Positions 1 to 8,502 are shown, counted from the first letter of the stretch. The stretch: 64,000 nucleotides of DNA from Georgenia daeguensis (GCF_039537705.1 NZ_BAABBA010000002.1:62001-126000), one strand, 5' to 3'. Notes: generated by a model from the letters alone, not told the origin. A program made the numbers and translations.

Positions 1-468
1 CGTGGTGCCGGTGCCCGGCTCGCCGCCCTCGTCCTCGCGGGCGAGCCGCCCGGTGCCGTCGACCTCGGGGCCGCCCGGGCGGAACTCGCGCTCCGGGCCG
101 GGGGTCCCCGCGTCGAGCGAGGAGGCGTCGTCGGGCACGACGGCGGAGGAGCCCTCGGAGACGAGCGCGGAGGAGCCGCCCTCCGCCACGTCCTCGTCGA
201 CGACGGCGAACGGAGGCTCCTTGACCTCCTTGATGGCGCTCTTGAGCCAGATCGTCTCGATACCGGAGGGGCTCTCGAGAGTGACCACGTCACCGTCGAT
301 GTCGACCACACGACCGAAGAACCCGCCGATCGTCATCACGGACGCACCGGGCACGACGGCGTTGTTCAGCATCTCGCGCTGAGCGGCCGCCTGCTTCTTC
401 CCGCGGCTCGTGACGAACCACATCATGCCGATCATGAGGGCGAGGAAGATGATGATTGTGGGGTCCAT
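1..468 (-). CDS. yajC: YajC, preprotein translocase subunit (3' end cut by window)
   Basis: Small inner-membrane partner of SecDF that supports Sec-dependent protein export. The ATG at 468 opens MDPTIIIFLALMIGMMWF, a single N-terminal membrane segment, then a basic stretch (SRGKKQ), then the conserved YajC core with MTIGGFFGRVVDIDGD near residues 45-60. After about residue 85 comes a long acidic, Ser/Gly/Glu-rich tail typical of actinobacterial YajC and dispensable in the family. 156 codons are visible and the frame is still open at base 1. It lies downstream of ruvB on the same strand, as in most bacteria (ruvB-yajC-secD-secF expected off the window). Confidence 0.9.
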   Translation of the reverse strand, partial: MDPTIIIFLALMIGMMWFVTSRGKKQAAAQREMLNNAVVPGASVMTIGGFFGRVVDIDGDVVTLESPSGIETIWLKSAIKEVKEPPFAVVDEDVAEGGSSALVSEGSSAVVPDDASSLDAGTPGPEREFRPGGPEVDGTGRLAREDEGGEPGTGTT

Positions 469-545
469 CGGGTTTGAGCTCCGGTCACGGTCGGGGGCGG
501 TAACCACACGAGTCTAGGCGCACCGCCGGGAGTGCTGGTACCAGC

Positions 546-695
546 GTCCGGCCCGCGTGGCGCGCTCGGCCGGCCCGCGTGGCGCGCGCTCAGCCGAACA
601 GGATGGCGCGCGCTCGGCCGGCCCGTGTGGCGCGCTCAGCCGAACAGGATGGCGCGCGCTCGGACGAACAAGACGGCGCGTGCTCAGCCGAACAG
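546..695. repeat. 22-24 bp tandem repeats reiterating the 3' end of ruvB
   Basis: About six imperfect units fill the ruvB-yajC gap. On the minus strand each unit is a variant of CTGTTCGGCTGAGCGCGC or CGGGCCGGCCGAGCGCGC followed by GCCAT or GCCAC. The first unit is the ruvB end itself (Leu-Phe-Gly-stop at 684-695), so the stop-codon region of ruvB appears to have been duplicated repeatedly downstream. No protein is supported here; open frames across it are low-complexity artefacts. The cause is probably replication slippage (inference). Confidence 0.8.
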
Positions 696-1706
696 CGTGC
701 CGTCGCCGGGGCGCTCGAGCCCCAGGTGCTCGTACGCCGCGGCGGTGGCCATCCGCCCGCGCGGGGTCCGCACCACGAGACCCTCGCGCACCAGGAACGG
801 CTCGGCGACCGTCTCGACGGTCTCGGGCTCCTCCCCCACGGTCACGGCCAGCGTCGTCAGGCCCACGGGGCCCCCGCCGAACCGGGTGCACAGCGCCTGC
901 AGCACGGCCCGGTCGAGCCGGTCCAGGCCGAGGCGGTCCACCTCGAACACGTCCAGGGCGCCGTGCGCGGCGGCCAGGTCGAGCAGCCCGGTGCCGCGCA
1001 CCTGCGCGAAGTCCTGCACCCGGCGCAGCAGCCGGTTGGCGATCCGCGGGGTGCCGCGGGAGCGCGAGGCGAGCTCGCGCGCGGCGTCGTCGTGCAGCGT
1101 CGCCCCGAGGAGGCCGGCGCTGCGGTGCAGCACCCGCTCGAGCTCCTCGGGCGTGTAGAAGTCCAGGTGCCCGGTGAACCCGAACCGGTCGCGCAGCGGC
1201 GCGGGCAGCAGACCGGCCCTGGTCGTCGCCCCGACCACGGTGAAGGGCGGGAGGGAGAGCGGGATCGACGTCGCCCCGGGACCCTTGCCGACGATGACGT
1301 CGACCCGGTAGTCCTCCATGGCCAGGTAGAGCATCTCCTCCACGGGCCGGGCGAGCCGGTGGATCTCGTCGATGAAGAGCACGTCGTGCTCCTGGAGCGA
1401 GGACAGGATCGCGGCGAGGTCCCCGGCGTGCTGGATCGCCGGCCCGGACGTCAGGCGCAGCGCCCCCTCGACCTCGGAGGCGATGATCATCGCGAGGGTG
1501 GTCTTGCCCAGGCCGGGCGGGCCGGACAGCAGCACGTGGTCCGGCGGCGTGCTGCGCGCCTTGGCGGCGTCGAGCACCAGCGAGAGCTGGTCGCGCACCA
1601 CCTCCTGGCCGACGAAGTCCGCCAGCCGGCGCGGCCGCAGGGCCGCCTCTGCGGCGCGCTCGATGTCGTCGGCGCCGGCGTCCATGACCTCCTGGTCCTC
1701 AGACAC
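684..1706 (-). CDS. ruvB: RuvB, Holliday junction branch-migration ATPase
   Basis: AAA+ motor that, with RuvA, drives branch migration of Holliday junctions for RuvC to resolve. 340 aa, usual length. Walker A GPPGLGKTT lies near residues 60-70, Walker B LFIDEIHR near 110, sensor 1 GATTRAG near 160, and a C-terminal winged-helix DNA-binding domain ends the protein (RTPRGRMATAAAYEHLGL). GTG start at 1706 overlaps the ruvA stop by 8 bases, so ruvC-ruvA-ruvB are translationally linked. The final LFG-stop codons are reiterated in the repeat array downstream. Confidence 0.97.
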   Translation of the reverse strand: MSEDQEVMDAGADDIERAAEAALRPRRLADFVGQEVVRDQLSLVLDAAKARSTPPDHVLLSGPPGLGKTTLAMIIASEVEGALRLTSGPAIQHAGDLAAILSSLQEHDVLFIDEIHRLARPVEEMLYLAMEDYRVDVIVGKGPGATSIPLSLPPFTVVGATTRAGLLPAPLRDRFGFTGHLDFYTPEELERVLHRSAGLLGATLHDDAARELASRSRGTPRIANRLLRRVQDFAQVRGTGLLDLAAAHGALDVFEVDRLGLDRLDRAVLQALCTRFGGGPVGLTTLAVTVGEEPETVETVAEPFLVREGLVVRTPRGRMATAAAYEHLGLERPGDGTLFG

Positions 1707-2313
1707 GGGCGTGACCGCCGAGGTGCTGCAGCGCGGCGCGCAGGATCCCCGGCACGTCGGCCGGCGGCTGCTCCGCGCCCGTCACGGACTCGACGGCGGC
1801 GGCGGCGACCTTCTCGCTCCAGCCGAGCTGGACCAGGGCATCGACCACCTCGGGCGCCTGCGTCCCCGCGGAAGCCTCGGGCGGTGCCGTCCCCGGGCCG
1901 ACGCCGTCGCCGGGCGCGCCGAGCTTGTCGCCGATCTCGAGGACGATGCGCTGGGCGCCCTTGCGGCCGATGCCGGGGACCCGCTGCAGGGCGGCGAGGT
2001 CCTCCCCCGCGACGGCGCGCCGCAGCCCGTCGGGGGTGTGTACCGCCAGCATCGCCAGCGCGAGCCGCGGCCCCACGCCCGAGACGGTCTGGAGCGTCTC
2101 GAAGACGCTTCGCTCGTCGTCGTCGGCGAAGCCGAAAAGGGTCAGCGAGTCCTCCCGCACCACGAGCGACGTGGCGAGCCTCGCGTCGCGCCCGACCGTC
2201 AGGCCCGCCAGCGTCGTCGGCGTCGCCTGGACGAGCATGCCGACACCGCCGACGGCCACGACGGCGTGGTCCAGGCCGACGGCCTCGACCGTCCCGGTCA
2301 CTGAGGCGATCAT
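1699..2313 (-). CDS. ruvA: RuvA, Holliday junction recognition subunit
   Basis: Tetrameric protein that binds four-way DNA junctions and loads RuvB. 204 aa. N-terminal OB-fold opens MIASVTGTVEAVGLDHAVV; paired helix-hairpin-helix motifs follow (LQTVSGVGPRLALAML near 75-90 and LQRVPGIGRKGAQRIVLE near 108-125); the C-terminal domain III that contacts RuvB includes VDALVQLGWSEKVAAAAVE. ATG at 2313 is preceded by GAGGAAGGA. Lies between ruvC (80-base gap) and ruvB (overlap). Confidence 0.97.
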   Translation of the reverse strand: MIASVTGTVEAVGLDHAVVAVGGVGMLVQATPTTLAGLTVGRDARLATSLVVREDSLTLFGFADDDERSVFETLQTVSGVGPRLALAMLAVHTPDGLRRAVAGEDLAALQRVPGIGRKGAQRIVLEIGDKLGAPGDGVGPGTAPPEASAGTQAPEVVDALVQLGWSEKVAAAAVESVTGAEQPPADVPGILRAALQHLGGHARV

Positions 2314-2393
2314 CCGGTTCCTTCCTCGGCCGCGTTAACGCGGACCCTCGCGGCCGTCACCGGCCGTGAACACTTGTACGACTGCGGTCCAAA

Positions 2394-3014
2394 CTACCCC
2401 TTGGGTGCGACAGCCCCGGCCCGGCGCGCCGAGCGCTCCGCCTCCGCCCAGAGGCGCTGAGCCGGGGTGAGGCCGGGGCCGACCGCGCGGGGCAGCGTGT
2501 CGGCGCCGCCGTACTGCGCGCGCACCGCGCTGCCCGCGCCCCCGCCGCGCCAGGCGTGGCAGATCGCGAGGGCGAGCGCGTCCGCGGCGTCCGCGGGGCG
2601 CGGCTTCTCCGTCAGGCTCAGGATCCGCCGGACCATCTCCTGCACCTGGGGCTTCTCGGCGCGGCCGTTCCCGGTCACCGCCGCCTTGACCTCGCTCGGG
2701 GTGTGCAGGGCCAGCGGGAGGCGGGCCCGCGCGGCGGCCAGCATCGCCACCCCGGCCACCTGCGAGGTGCCGGTGATGCTGCGGACGTTGGCCTGGGCGA
2801 AGACGCGCTCGACGGCGACCACGTCGGGCCGGTGCCGTTCGAGCCACCGGTCGATCTCCTCGGCGACCTCGAGCAGCCGCAGGTGCGGCGAGAGCTCGGC
2901 AGGTGTCCGCACGACGCCGACGTCCACGAGACGCACCCGCCGCCCGCTCCCGGTCGTCTCCACGACACCGAGCCCGCAGCGGGTCAGTCCGGGGTCGACT
3001 CCGAGGATGCGCAC
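2394..3014 (-). CDS. ruvC: RuvC, Holliday junction resolvase
   Basis: Endonuclease that cuts Holliday junctions symmetrically. The GTG at 3014 gives VRILGVDPGLTRCGLG, placing the first catalytic Asp at residue 7 as in other RuvC proteins; an in-frame start at 3086 would add 24 unconserved residues. The other acidic residues fall in VVAVERVF (about 70), and in the C-terminal ADAADALALAICH. 206 aa, slightly longer than the 160-190 usual, because of an unconserved C-terminal tail rich in Ala and Arg. Sits between yebC and ruvA in the standard actinobacterial order. Confidence 0.95.
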   Translation of the reverse strand: MRILGVDPGLTRCGLGVVETTGSGRRVRLVDVGVVRTPAELSPHLRLLEVAEEIDRWLERHRPDVVAVERVFAQANVRSITGTSQVAGVAMLAAARARLPLALHTPSEVKAAVTGNGRAEKPQVQEMVRRILSLTEKPRPADAADALALAICHAWRGGGAGSAVRAQYGGADTLPRAVGPGLTPAQRLWAEAERSARRAGAVAPKG

Positions 3015-3119
3015 GGTCCTACTCTCGCACCGGCCACCCGCACGCGGGCGCACCGGCCCGCCGAGCGGCGCGGCGGCGTCGGTCACGCCGCCGGGCCGGA
3101 CCGCGGGTGCCGGACGGGG

Positions 3120-3881
3120 TCAGTCCTCCTCGTCGAGGGCGGCCATGACCTCGTCGGAGGCGTTGAAGTTCGCGAAGACGTTCTGCACGTCGTCGCTGTC
3201 CTCCAGGGCGTCGATGAGGCGCAGGACCTTGCGCGCCCCGTCGACGTCGACGTCGACCTCCATGGACGGGACGAACTGCGCCTCGGCGGAGTCGTAGTCC
3301 AGGCCGGCCTCCTGCAGGGCCGTGCGGACGGCCACGACGTCGGACGCCTCGCTGAGGATCTCGAAGGACTCACCCAGGTCGTTGACCTCCTCGGCCCCGG
3401 CGTCCAGCACGGCCGAGAGGACGTCGTCCTCGGTCAGGCCGTCGGACTTGGGGACGATGACGACGCCGCGCCGGTTGAACAGGTAGGACACCGAACCCGG
3501 GTCGGCGAGGTTGCCGCCGTTGCGGGTGAAGGCGACCCGGACGTCGGAGGCCGCGCGGTTGCGGTTGTCCGTGAGGCACTCGACCAGGACGGCGACGCCG
3601 CCGGGGGCGTAGCCCTCGTACATGATCGTCTCGTAGTCGGCGCCGCCGGTCTCCGCGCCGGAGCCGCGCTTGACGGCGCGGTCGATGTTGTCCGCGGGGA
3701 CGGAGGACTTCTTGGCCTTCTGGATGGCGTCGAAGAGGGTGGGGTTGCCGGCCGGGTCGCCGCCGCCGGTGCGGGCGGCCACCTCGATGTTCTTGATCAT
3801 GCGCGCGAAGAGCTTGCCGCGCTTCGCGTCGATGGCCGCCTTCTTGTGCTTGGTGGTGGCCCACTTGGAGTGACCGGACAT
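3120..3881 (-). CDS. yebC: YebC/PmpR family protein
   Basis: Member of the YebC/TACO1 family, described as transcriptional regulators and more recently as translation factors acting on difficult proline stretches. 253 aa, full length. Opens MSGHSKWATTKHKKAAIDAKRGK, the family signature; further conserved blocks are GGGDPAGNPTLFDAIQKAKK and YEGYAPGGVAVLVECLTDNRNR. ATG at 3881 follows GAGGAGC. Starts 9 bases after the pdxT stop, so it probably shares the pdxT transcript, and precedes ruvC as in most actinobacteria. Confidence 0.96.
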   Translation of the reverse strand: MSGHSKWATTKHKKAAIDAKRGKLFARMIKNIEVAARTGGGDPAGNPTLFDAIQKAKKSSVPADNIDRAVKRGSGAETGGADYETIMYEGYAPGGVAVLVECLTDNRNRAASDVRVAFTRNGGNLADPGSVSYLFNRRGVVIVPKSDGLTEDDVLSAVLDAGAEEVNDLGESFEILSEASDVVAVRTALQEAGLDYDSAEAQFVPSMEVDVDVDGARKVLRLIDALEDSDDVQNVFANFNASDEVMAALDEED

Positions 3882-3890
3882 GTGTGCTCC

Positions 3891-4583
3891 TCAGGTGCTC
3901 GACTGCTGCGTGGCGGCCACGGCGTCCTCGCGGACCATGTTGACGAAGAACCGGTGCACCCGCGCGTCCTCACCGATCTCGGGGTGGAAGGCGGTCGCGA
4001 GCAGCCTGCCGTGGCGGACTGCGACGATCCTACCGGTGCGCTCGTGCGCCTCGTCGTCGGCGACGTCGTGGCGTGGGCCGGCGGGAGCGTGGGCCGGGGC
4101 GACGGTGGTCGCGAGGACCTCCACGCCCGGGCCGACCTCCTCCACCCAGGGCGCGCGGATGAAGACGGCGTGCAGCGGCCCTTCCCCGCCCTCGAGCCGG
4201 GGGGCGCGCAGTGGCTGCTCGAAGGAGTCCACCTGCCTACCGAAGGCGTTGCGCCGCACGGTCATGTCGATCCCGCCCAGCGTCTGCTGGTCCGCCGGCC
4301 GGTCCAGGACGCGATCGGCCAGGAGGATCATCCCGGCGCAGGATCCGAAGACCGGCATGCCCGCCGCGATGCGCTCGCGCACCGGGCCGAACAGGTCGAA
4401 GGCGCGCAGCAGCTTGTCCATCGTCGTCGACTCCCCGCCGGGGAGGACGAGGGCGTCGACGGCCGCGAGCTCGGCGGGGCGGCGGACCGGCACGGCGTCC
4501 GCGCCGGCCGAGACCAGCGCAGCGAGGTGCTCGCGCACGTCGCCCTGCAGGGCGAGCACGCCGACGGTGGGGCGGGATGTCAC
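3891..4583 (-). CDS. pdxT: PdxT, glutaminase subunit of pyridoxal 5'-phosphate synthase
   Basis: Class I glutamine amidotransferase that releases ammonia from glutamine and passes it to PdxS to build pyridoxal phosphate. 230 aa from the GTG at 4583 (TSRPTVGVLALQGDVREH). The nucleophile is in FGSCAGMILLA (about residue 85), the oxyanion region is LPGGESTTM, and the His-Glu pair is in TAFHPEIGEDARVHRFF near the C-terminus. A longer open frame reaches 4850 but the added residues are antisense-type low complexity over the Nudix gene. PdxS lies 0.6 kb upstream, separated by the Nudix gene. Confidence 0.95.
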   Translation of the reverse strand: MTSRPTVGVLALQGDVREHLAALVSAGADAVPVRRPAELAAVDALVLPGGESTTMDKLLRAFDLFGPVRERIAAGMPVFGSCAGMILLADRVLDRPADQQTLGGIDMTVRRNAFGRQVDSFEQPLRAPRLEGGEGPLHAVFIRAPWVEEVGPGVEVLATTVAPAHAPAGPRHDVADDEAHERTGRIVAVRHGRLLATAFHPEIGEDARVHRFFVNMVREDAVAATQQSST

Positions 4584-4638
4584 GGCGGGCAAGTCTAGTG
4601 CCTGTGCCACCCCACCCCGACCCCGTCGGGCTGGGCGG

Positions 4639-5193
4639 TCAGAGGGAGGACTCGTCCAGGTGCTCGACGGAGCCGTCCCAGCCGTCCAGGAGACGGCGGA
4701 CCAGGGTGGGCAGCGCGAGGGGGTAGACCACGGTGCCGGCCGCGACGGCCGACTCCAGCTCGTCGAGCTCCCACCAGCGCATCTCGTCGAGGACGTCCCG
4801 CTCGAGGAGGGTCCACCCCGCGTCGGTGACGGCGTCCGCGGAGTCGACACGCGCGAGGAAGAACTCCTCGTCCTGGCGGCAGGTGACCCGGGCGAAGTCG
4901 AAGAGTGCGCTGCGCGTGAGCACCGGCCCCACCAGCGCGTCGTGGGCCACCGAGAGGCCGGTCTCCTCGCGGACCTCGCGGACGGCGCCGTCGTGCGCGC
5001 TCTCCCCCGCGTCCAGCCCGCCGCCCACCGTGAACCACCAGGTGCGGGTGACCTCCCCGGCGTCGTGGCCGCGCACCAGGAGCACGCGGTCGTCGTCGTC
5101 GAGGAGGATCACCCGGGCGGCCCGGCGGAACGGCACACCGTCGGGTCCCGGCTCCCACTCGGGGCCGAGGCCGTAGGTGAGCGGTTCCGTCAC
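4639..5193 (-). CDS. Nudix hydrolase
   Basis: Predicted pyrophosphohydrolase of nucleotide-like substrates; substrate unknown. 184 aa from the GTG at 5193, which overlaps the pdxS stop as GTGA. The Nudix box reads GGGLDAGESAHDGAVREVREE, continuing TGL, at about residues 57-80, matching Gx5Ex7REUxEExGU. Lies between pdxS and pdxT, so it is probably co-expressed with vitamin B6 synthesis. A B6-related housecleaning role is only suggested by position. Confidence 0.9.
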   Translation of the reverse strand: MTEPLTYGLGPEWEPGPDGVPFRRAARVILLDDDDRVLLVRGHDAGEVTRTWWFTVGGGLDAGESAHDGAVREVREETGLSVAHDALVGPVLTRSALFDFARVTCRQDEEFFLARVDSADAVTDAGWTLLERDVLDEMRWWELDELESAVAAGTVVYPLALPTLVRRLLDGWDGSVEHLDESSL

Positions 5194-6107
5194 CAGCCGC
5201 GCTCGGCGAGGCGGTGCGGAACCGGGATGTCGTCGACGTTGAGGCCCACCATGGCCTCGCCGAGGCCTCGCGAGACGTCGGCGATCACGGCGGGGTCGTC
5301 GTAGAACGTCGTCGCCTTGACGATGGCGGCCGCCCGCTGGGCGGGGTTGCCGGACTTGAAGATGCCCGAGCCGACGAACACGCCCTCGGCGCCAAGCTGC
5401 ATCATCATCGCCGCGTCGGCCGGGGTCGCAATCCCGCCGGCCGTGAAGAGGACGACGGGCAGCTTGCCCGCCTCCGCGACCTCCTTGACGAGGTCGTACG
5501 GTGCCTGCAACTCCTTGGCGGCGAGGTACAGCTCGTCCTCGGGCAGGTTCTGCAGGCGGCGGATCTCGTCGCGGATCTGGCGCATGTGGGTGGTGGCGTT
5601 GGAGACGTCGCCCGTGCCGGCCTCGCCCTTGGACCGGATCATCGCCGCACCCTCGGTGATGCGGCGGAGCGCCTCGCCGAGGTTGGTCGCCCCGCACACG
5701 AACGGGACCGTGAACTGCCACTTGTCGATGTGGTGGGCGTAGTCGGCCGGGGTGAGCACCTCGGACTCGTCGACGTAGTCGACGCCGAGGGCCTGGAGGA
5801 CCTGCGCCTCCACGAAGTGGCCGATGCGGGCCTTGGCCATCACGGGGATCGAGACGGCCTCGATGATGCCGTCGATCATGTCCGGGTCGCTCATGCGGGA
5901 GACCCCGCCCTGGGCGCGGATGTCGGCCGGGACGCGCTCGAGGGCCATCACGGCCACGGCGCCGGCGTCCTCGGCGATCTTCGCCTGCTCGGGGGTGACG
6001 ACGTCCATGATGACGCCGCCCTTGAGCATCTCCGCCATGCCGCGCTTGACCCGGGCGGTGCCCTGCTGCGCGGTGCGGGCGTCGTTGGCGAACTCGTTCT
6101 CTGACAC
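5190..6107 (-). CDS. pdxS: PdxS, pyridoxal 5'-phosphate synthase lyase subunit
   Basis: Condenses ribose 5-phosphate, glyceraldehyde 3-phosphate and PdxT-derived ammonia into pyridoxal 5'-phosphate. 305 aa, family length. Conserved blocks: GTARVKRGMAEMLKGGVIMD, VMALERVPADIRAQGGVSRM, IPVMAKARIGHFVEAQ, VDESEVLTPAD and FTAGGIATPADAAMMMQLGA. GTG start at 6107 with GAGGT just upstream. The open frame continues far upstream but only through low-complexity sequence. Works with the pdxT product encoded just downstream. Confidence 0.97.
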   Translation of the reverse strand: MSENEFANDARTAQQGTARVKRGMAEMLKGGVIMDVVTPEQAKIAEDAGAVAVMALERVPADIRAQGGVSRMSDPDMIDGIIEAVSIPVMAKARIGHFVEAQVLQALGVDYVDESEVLTPADYAHHIDKWQFTVPFVCGATNLGEALRRITEGAAMIRSKGEAGTGDVSNATTHMRQIRDEIRRLQNLPEDELYLAAKELQAPYDLVKEVAEAGKLPVVLFTAGGIATPADAAMMMQLGAEGVFVGSGIFKSGNPAQRAAAIVKATTFYDDPAVIADVSRGLGEAMVGLNVDDIPVPHRLAERGW

Positions 6108-6270
6108 GTTGACCTCGGTAGATGCGGGGAAGGGTCGTGGGGCAGACCCGGGGCTCAGTCTAGTCGCGCCGGCGCGGCACCCCGGCCGGGGCTCCATCTG
6201 CTGGGACCGCCCCGACGACACCCCGCGTCCCGCCCAGCCCACCCGCCGGCGAAGTGGGCGCCGGCAGGGT

Positions 6271-6373
6271 CCGACGGCCTCCCGCCGTCGGCGACGATGA
6301 GGGCACGGCCCGACGGCCTCCCGCCGTCGGCGACGACGAGGGCACGGCCCGACGGCCCCACGCCGGCGGTGAC
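6271..6373. repeat. 39-bp hairpin-bearing tandem repeat after the PrsW gene
   Basis: Two near-identical 39-bp units (6271-6309, 6310-6348) and a degenerate third start. Each unit contains the perfect inverted repeat CCGACGGC-CTCCC-GCCGTCGG followed by gcgacga.gagggcacgg. They lie just past the stop of the PrsW-like gene, so the hairpins could act as a weak transcription terminator or mRNA stabiliser (inference). The remainder of 6108-6376 holds no gene that I can support. Confidence 0.8.
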
Positions 6374-6376
6374 GGC

Positions 6377-7597
6377 TCAGGCGGCGGCCAGGTAACCCGC
6401 CCGCGCCCGCACCACGGCGTCCAGGAGCTCGCGCTCGTCCACGTGCGTGCGCAGGTCGTACCGGCCGCTGAGGGCGCGCTGCCGCGTGAAGGCGAGCGTG
6501 GTGGCCGCGCGCTGGAAGTCCTTCATCGCGGCGCCGGCGCCGGCGCCGCGCGAGGCCGCCCAGCGCCGGGCGGCCCGGCGCCCGCTCATCGAGGTGAGCA
6601 TCTGGATCTCGTACGGCGCGAACCAGCCGGCGGCGGCGTACTCGGAGAGCCGATGGCCGATCGTCGCCTTCTCGTCGTTGCGCAGCCAGACCACCAGGAC
6701 GATGCCCGCGGCGAACAGCGGGACCTGGAAGAGCCAGTACAGCACGTCGTAGAGCGCCAGGGCCGCGGACCCGTTCCACACCGCGTGGAGCATCATCGCG
6801 CCCAGCCAGCCCACCGGGAACAGCCACAGCCACGAGTGACGGTTGGCCGACCTCGAGGCGAAGCCGAGGGCGATCCCGATGACGGCCGTGAAAGTCACGT
6901 GCGCGAAGGGCGACTGGACGGCCCGCGCCACGAACACCTCGGTGAGGACGTCGCTGTACTGGACGAAGTACAGGATGTTCTCGGTGAAGGCGAACCCCGC
7001 CGCGACGACGGCGGCGTAGACGATGCCGTCCACCGGACCGTCGAAGTAGCGGCGCCGCAGCAGGAAGATCAGCAGGACGCCCAGCCCCTTCGCCGTCTCC
7101 TCGACCAGGGGCGCGCCCACCACTGTGCCCAGCACCGACGCGGCGAGCGAGCTGCCGGTGGCGCCCATGACGTAGAACGCGAAGGCCTCGTTGAGGATCA
7201 GGGAAACGGCCGTCGAGACGCCGACGCCCCACAGGAGCGCGGCGAGGAGGAGCCAGCGCGGCTCCGGCTCCCAGCGGTCCACCCAGGCGACCGCGGCCAG
7301 CACCCCGACCAGCGGGAGGAGGGCCAGGAAGCCGGCCAGCACGGTCGCGCCGACGCCGCCGCCCTGCCCGAGGATGACGGCGAGCAGCCACACGGCCCCG
7401 ACGAGGCCCAGCGCGATGCCGATGATCTCGACGACCAGGGTGGCGGTGCGGCGCCGGGCCGGCTGCGGCCAGTGCGGGGCCGGCGGGAGCTGCGGTGCGT
7501 GCTGACCCGGCGCGGGCGCCGGGCCGTACCCCGGTCTCTGGTCGCCGCGGCCGCCCGGACCGCCGGGCGCGAAGGGGGACGGACCGCTCGACGACAT
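6377..7597 (-). CDS. PrsW-family intramembrane metalloprotease-like protein
   Basis: Multi-pass membrane protein of the PrsW/CPBP-related glutamic protease group; relatives cleave anti-sigma factors within the membrane. 406 aa from ATG 7597. A Pro/Gly-rich cytoplasmic N-terminus (about 50 residues) precedes roughly eight hydrophobic segments. The characteristic motifs are present: APLVEETAKGLGVL (EExxK), FAFTENILYF (ExxxN), and the conserved His in MMLHAVWNG. The C-terminal 100 residues are soluble. An anti-sigma substrate is not encoded nearby. Flanked on both sides by tandem repeats. Confidence 0.85.
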   Translation of the reverse strand: MSSSGPSPFAPGGPGGRGDQRPGYGPAPAPGQHAPQLPPAPHWPQPARRRTATLVVEIIGIALGLVGAVWLLAVILGQGGGVGATVLAGFLALLPLVGVLAAVAWVDRWEPEPRWLLLAALLWGVGVSTAVSLILNEAFAFYVMGATGSSLAASVLGTVVGAPLVEETAKGLGVLLIFLLRRRYFDGPVDGIVYAAVVAAGFAFTENILYFVQYSDVLTEVFVARAVQSPFAHVTFTAVIGIALGFASRSANRHSWLWLFPVGWLGAMMLHAVWNGSAALALYDVLYWLFQVPLFAAGIVLVVWLRNDEKATIGHRLSEYAAAGWFAPYEIQMLTSMSGRRAARRWAASRGAGAGAAMKDFQRAATTLAFTRQRALSGRYDLRTHVDERELLDAVVRARAGYLAAA

Positions 7598-7661
7598 GGG
7601 CGACAGCCTAGGGGGTCCGGGGTCGTAGCAGCCCGGTCGGCCGCACGCTGCCGGGCGTTCC

Positions 7662-7841
7662 GTGCGCGTTCGTGCTTCCGGTGCCCGCCGCAGCACGCAC
7701 CGAAGGACCGAGCACGCACCGAAACGGGTTGGCGAACAGCACCGACCGTTTTCGGTGCGCGTTCGTGCTTCCGGTGCCCGCCGCAGCACGCACCGAAGGA
7801 CCGAGCACGCACCGAAACGGGTTGGCTAAGAGCACCGACCG
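7662..7841. repeat. 87-bp direct repeat, two copies (85/87 identical by eye)
   Basis: Copies at 7662-7748 and 7755-7841 separated by TTTTCG. They differ only at the GGCGAACAGC / GGCTAAGAGC site. Each copy holds two GCACGCACCGAA boxes, and the left edge (TTCGGTGCGCG at 7751 for copy 2) is the near-inverse of those boxes, so stem-loops can form. It lies between the LemA-like gene and the PrsW gene, upstream of the latter's ATG. No CDS is supported. Confidence 0.9.
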
Positions 7842-7890
7842 GCGTATGCGATCTTCCGGGCCGCGACGAGCCGAACGGGTGCGCGCCGGG

Positions 7891-8502
7891 TCAGTCCCCG
7901 GGGAGCTCGTCGTCCATGTCGAACGGCTCGGGGAGCGGCGCCCGGCCGGCCAGGTGGAACACGCGCACCACGGCGTCGGCCCGCAGGCGCCGCACCTGCT
8001 CGACGTGGGAGTTGTGGAAGCGCCGGGCGAGCTGGAGCCGGTACCAGGACTGGTGCAGCTGCGTCATGACGCCGGCCGCCCGCGGGTCTGCGGCGAGCTC
8101 GTCACGTTCCGAACGCGGGCCGAGAACCGCGCGCAGCGTCCGGCTCAGCTCGCTCTCGAGCAGGCCGCGGTTCGTACCGGCACCGGGGCTGTCGTCCACC
8201 CCGGCGAGCGGACCCGTCTCGGGGCTGCCCGCGAGCCCGTCGGGCACCAGGTCCACCGGGGCGGCGTCGCTCGCCCGCAGCGCGACGTCGGAGACGATCA
8301 TCGCCTCGGCGGGGTCCAGCGCCCCGGACGCCGCCAGCTCGATGGCCGCGGCGGCACGGCGGGCGAGCTGAGCCTCGAGGGTGGCACGCGAGCGCAGCAC
8401 GGTGCGGTGGAGCCGGTCCACGCGCACCGCCTGGCGCCAGAGCACGACCAGGACGACCGCCAGCACCGCGACGGCCACGAGCACCCACTCGGTCAGGCCC
8501 AC
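7891..8502 (-). CDS. Membrane-anchored hypothetical protein, LemA-like
   Basis: 203 aa with one N-terminal membrane helix (VLVAVAVLAVVLVVLW, residues 7-22) and a soluble, helix-rich remainder. A LemA-like feel comes from the C-terminal block WYRLQLARRFHNSHVEQVRRL and the final HLAGRAPLPEPFDMDDE, but similarity is weak and function is unknown. The start overlaps the pimA end by 10 bases, and a membrane protein follows pimA in many actinobacteria, so a role near PIM-lipid or envelope metabolism is possible (inference). Confidence 0.75.
   Translation of the reverse strand: MGLTEWVLVAVAVLAVVLVVLWRQAVRVDRLHRTVLRSRATLEAQLARRAAAAIELAASGALDPAEAMIVSDVALRASDAAPVDLVPDGLAGSPETGPLAGVDDSPGAGTNRGLLESELSRTLRAVLGPRSERDELAADPRAAGVMTQLHQSWYRLQLARRFHNSHVEQVRRLRADAVVRVFHLAGRAPLPEPFDMDDELPGD

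Noticed and set aside
4584..4850. N-terminal extension of PdxT to 4850
   Set aside because: The added residues are Ser/Pro/Arg low complexity, overlap the Nudix gene in another frame, and the family begins at the GTG at 4583.
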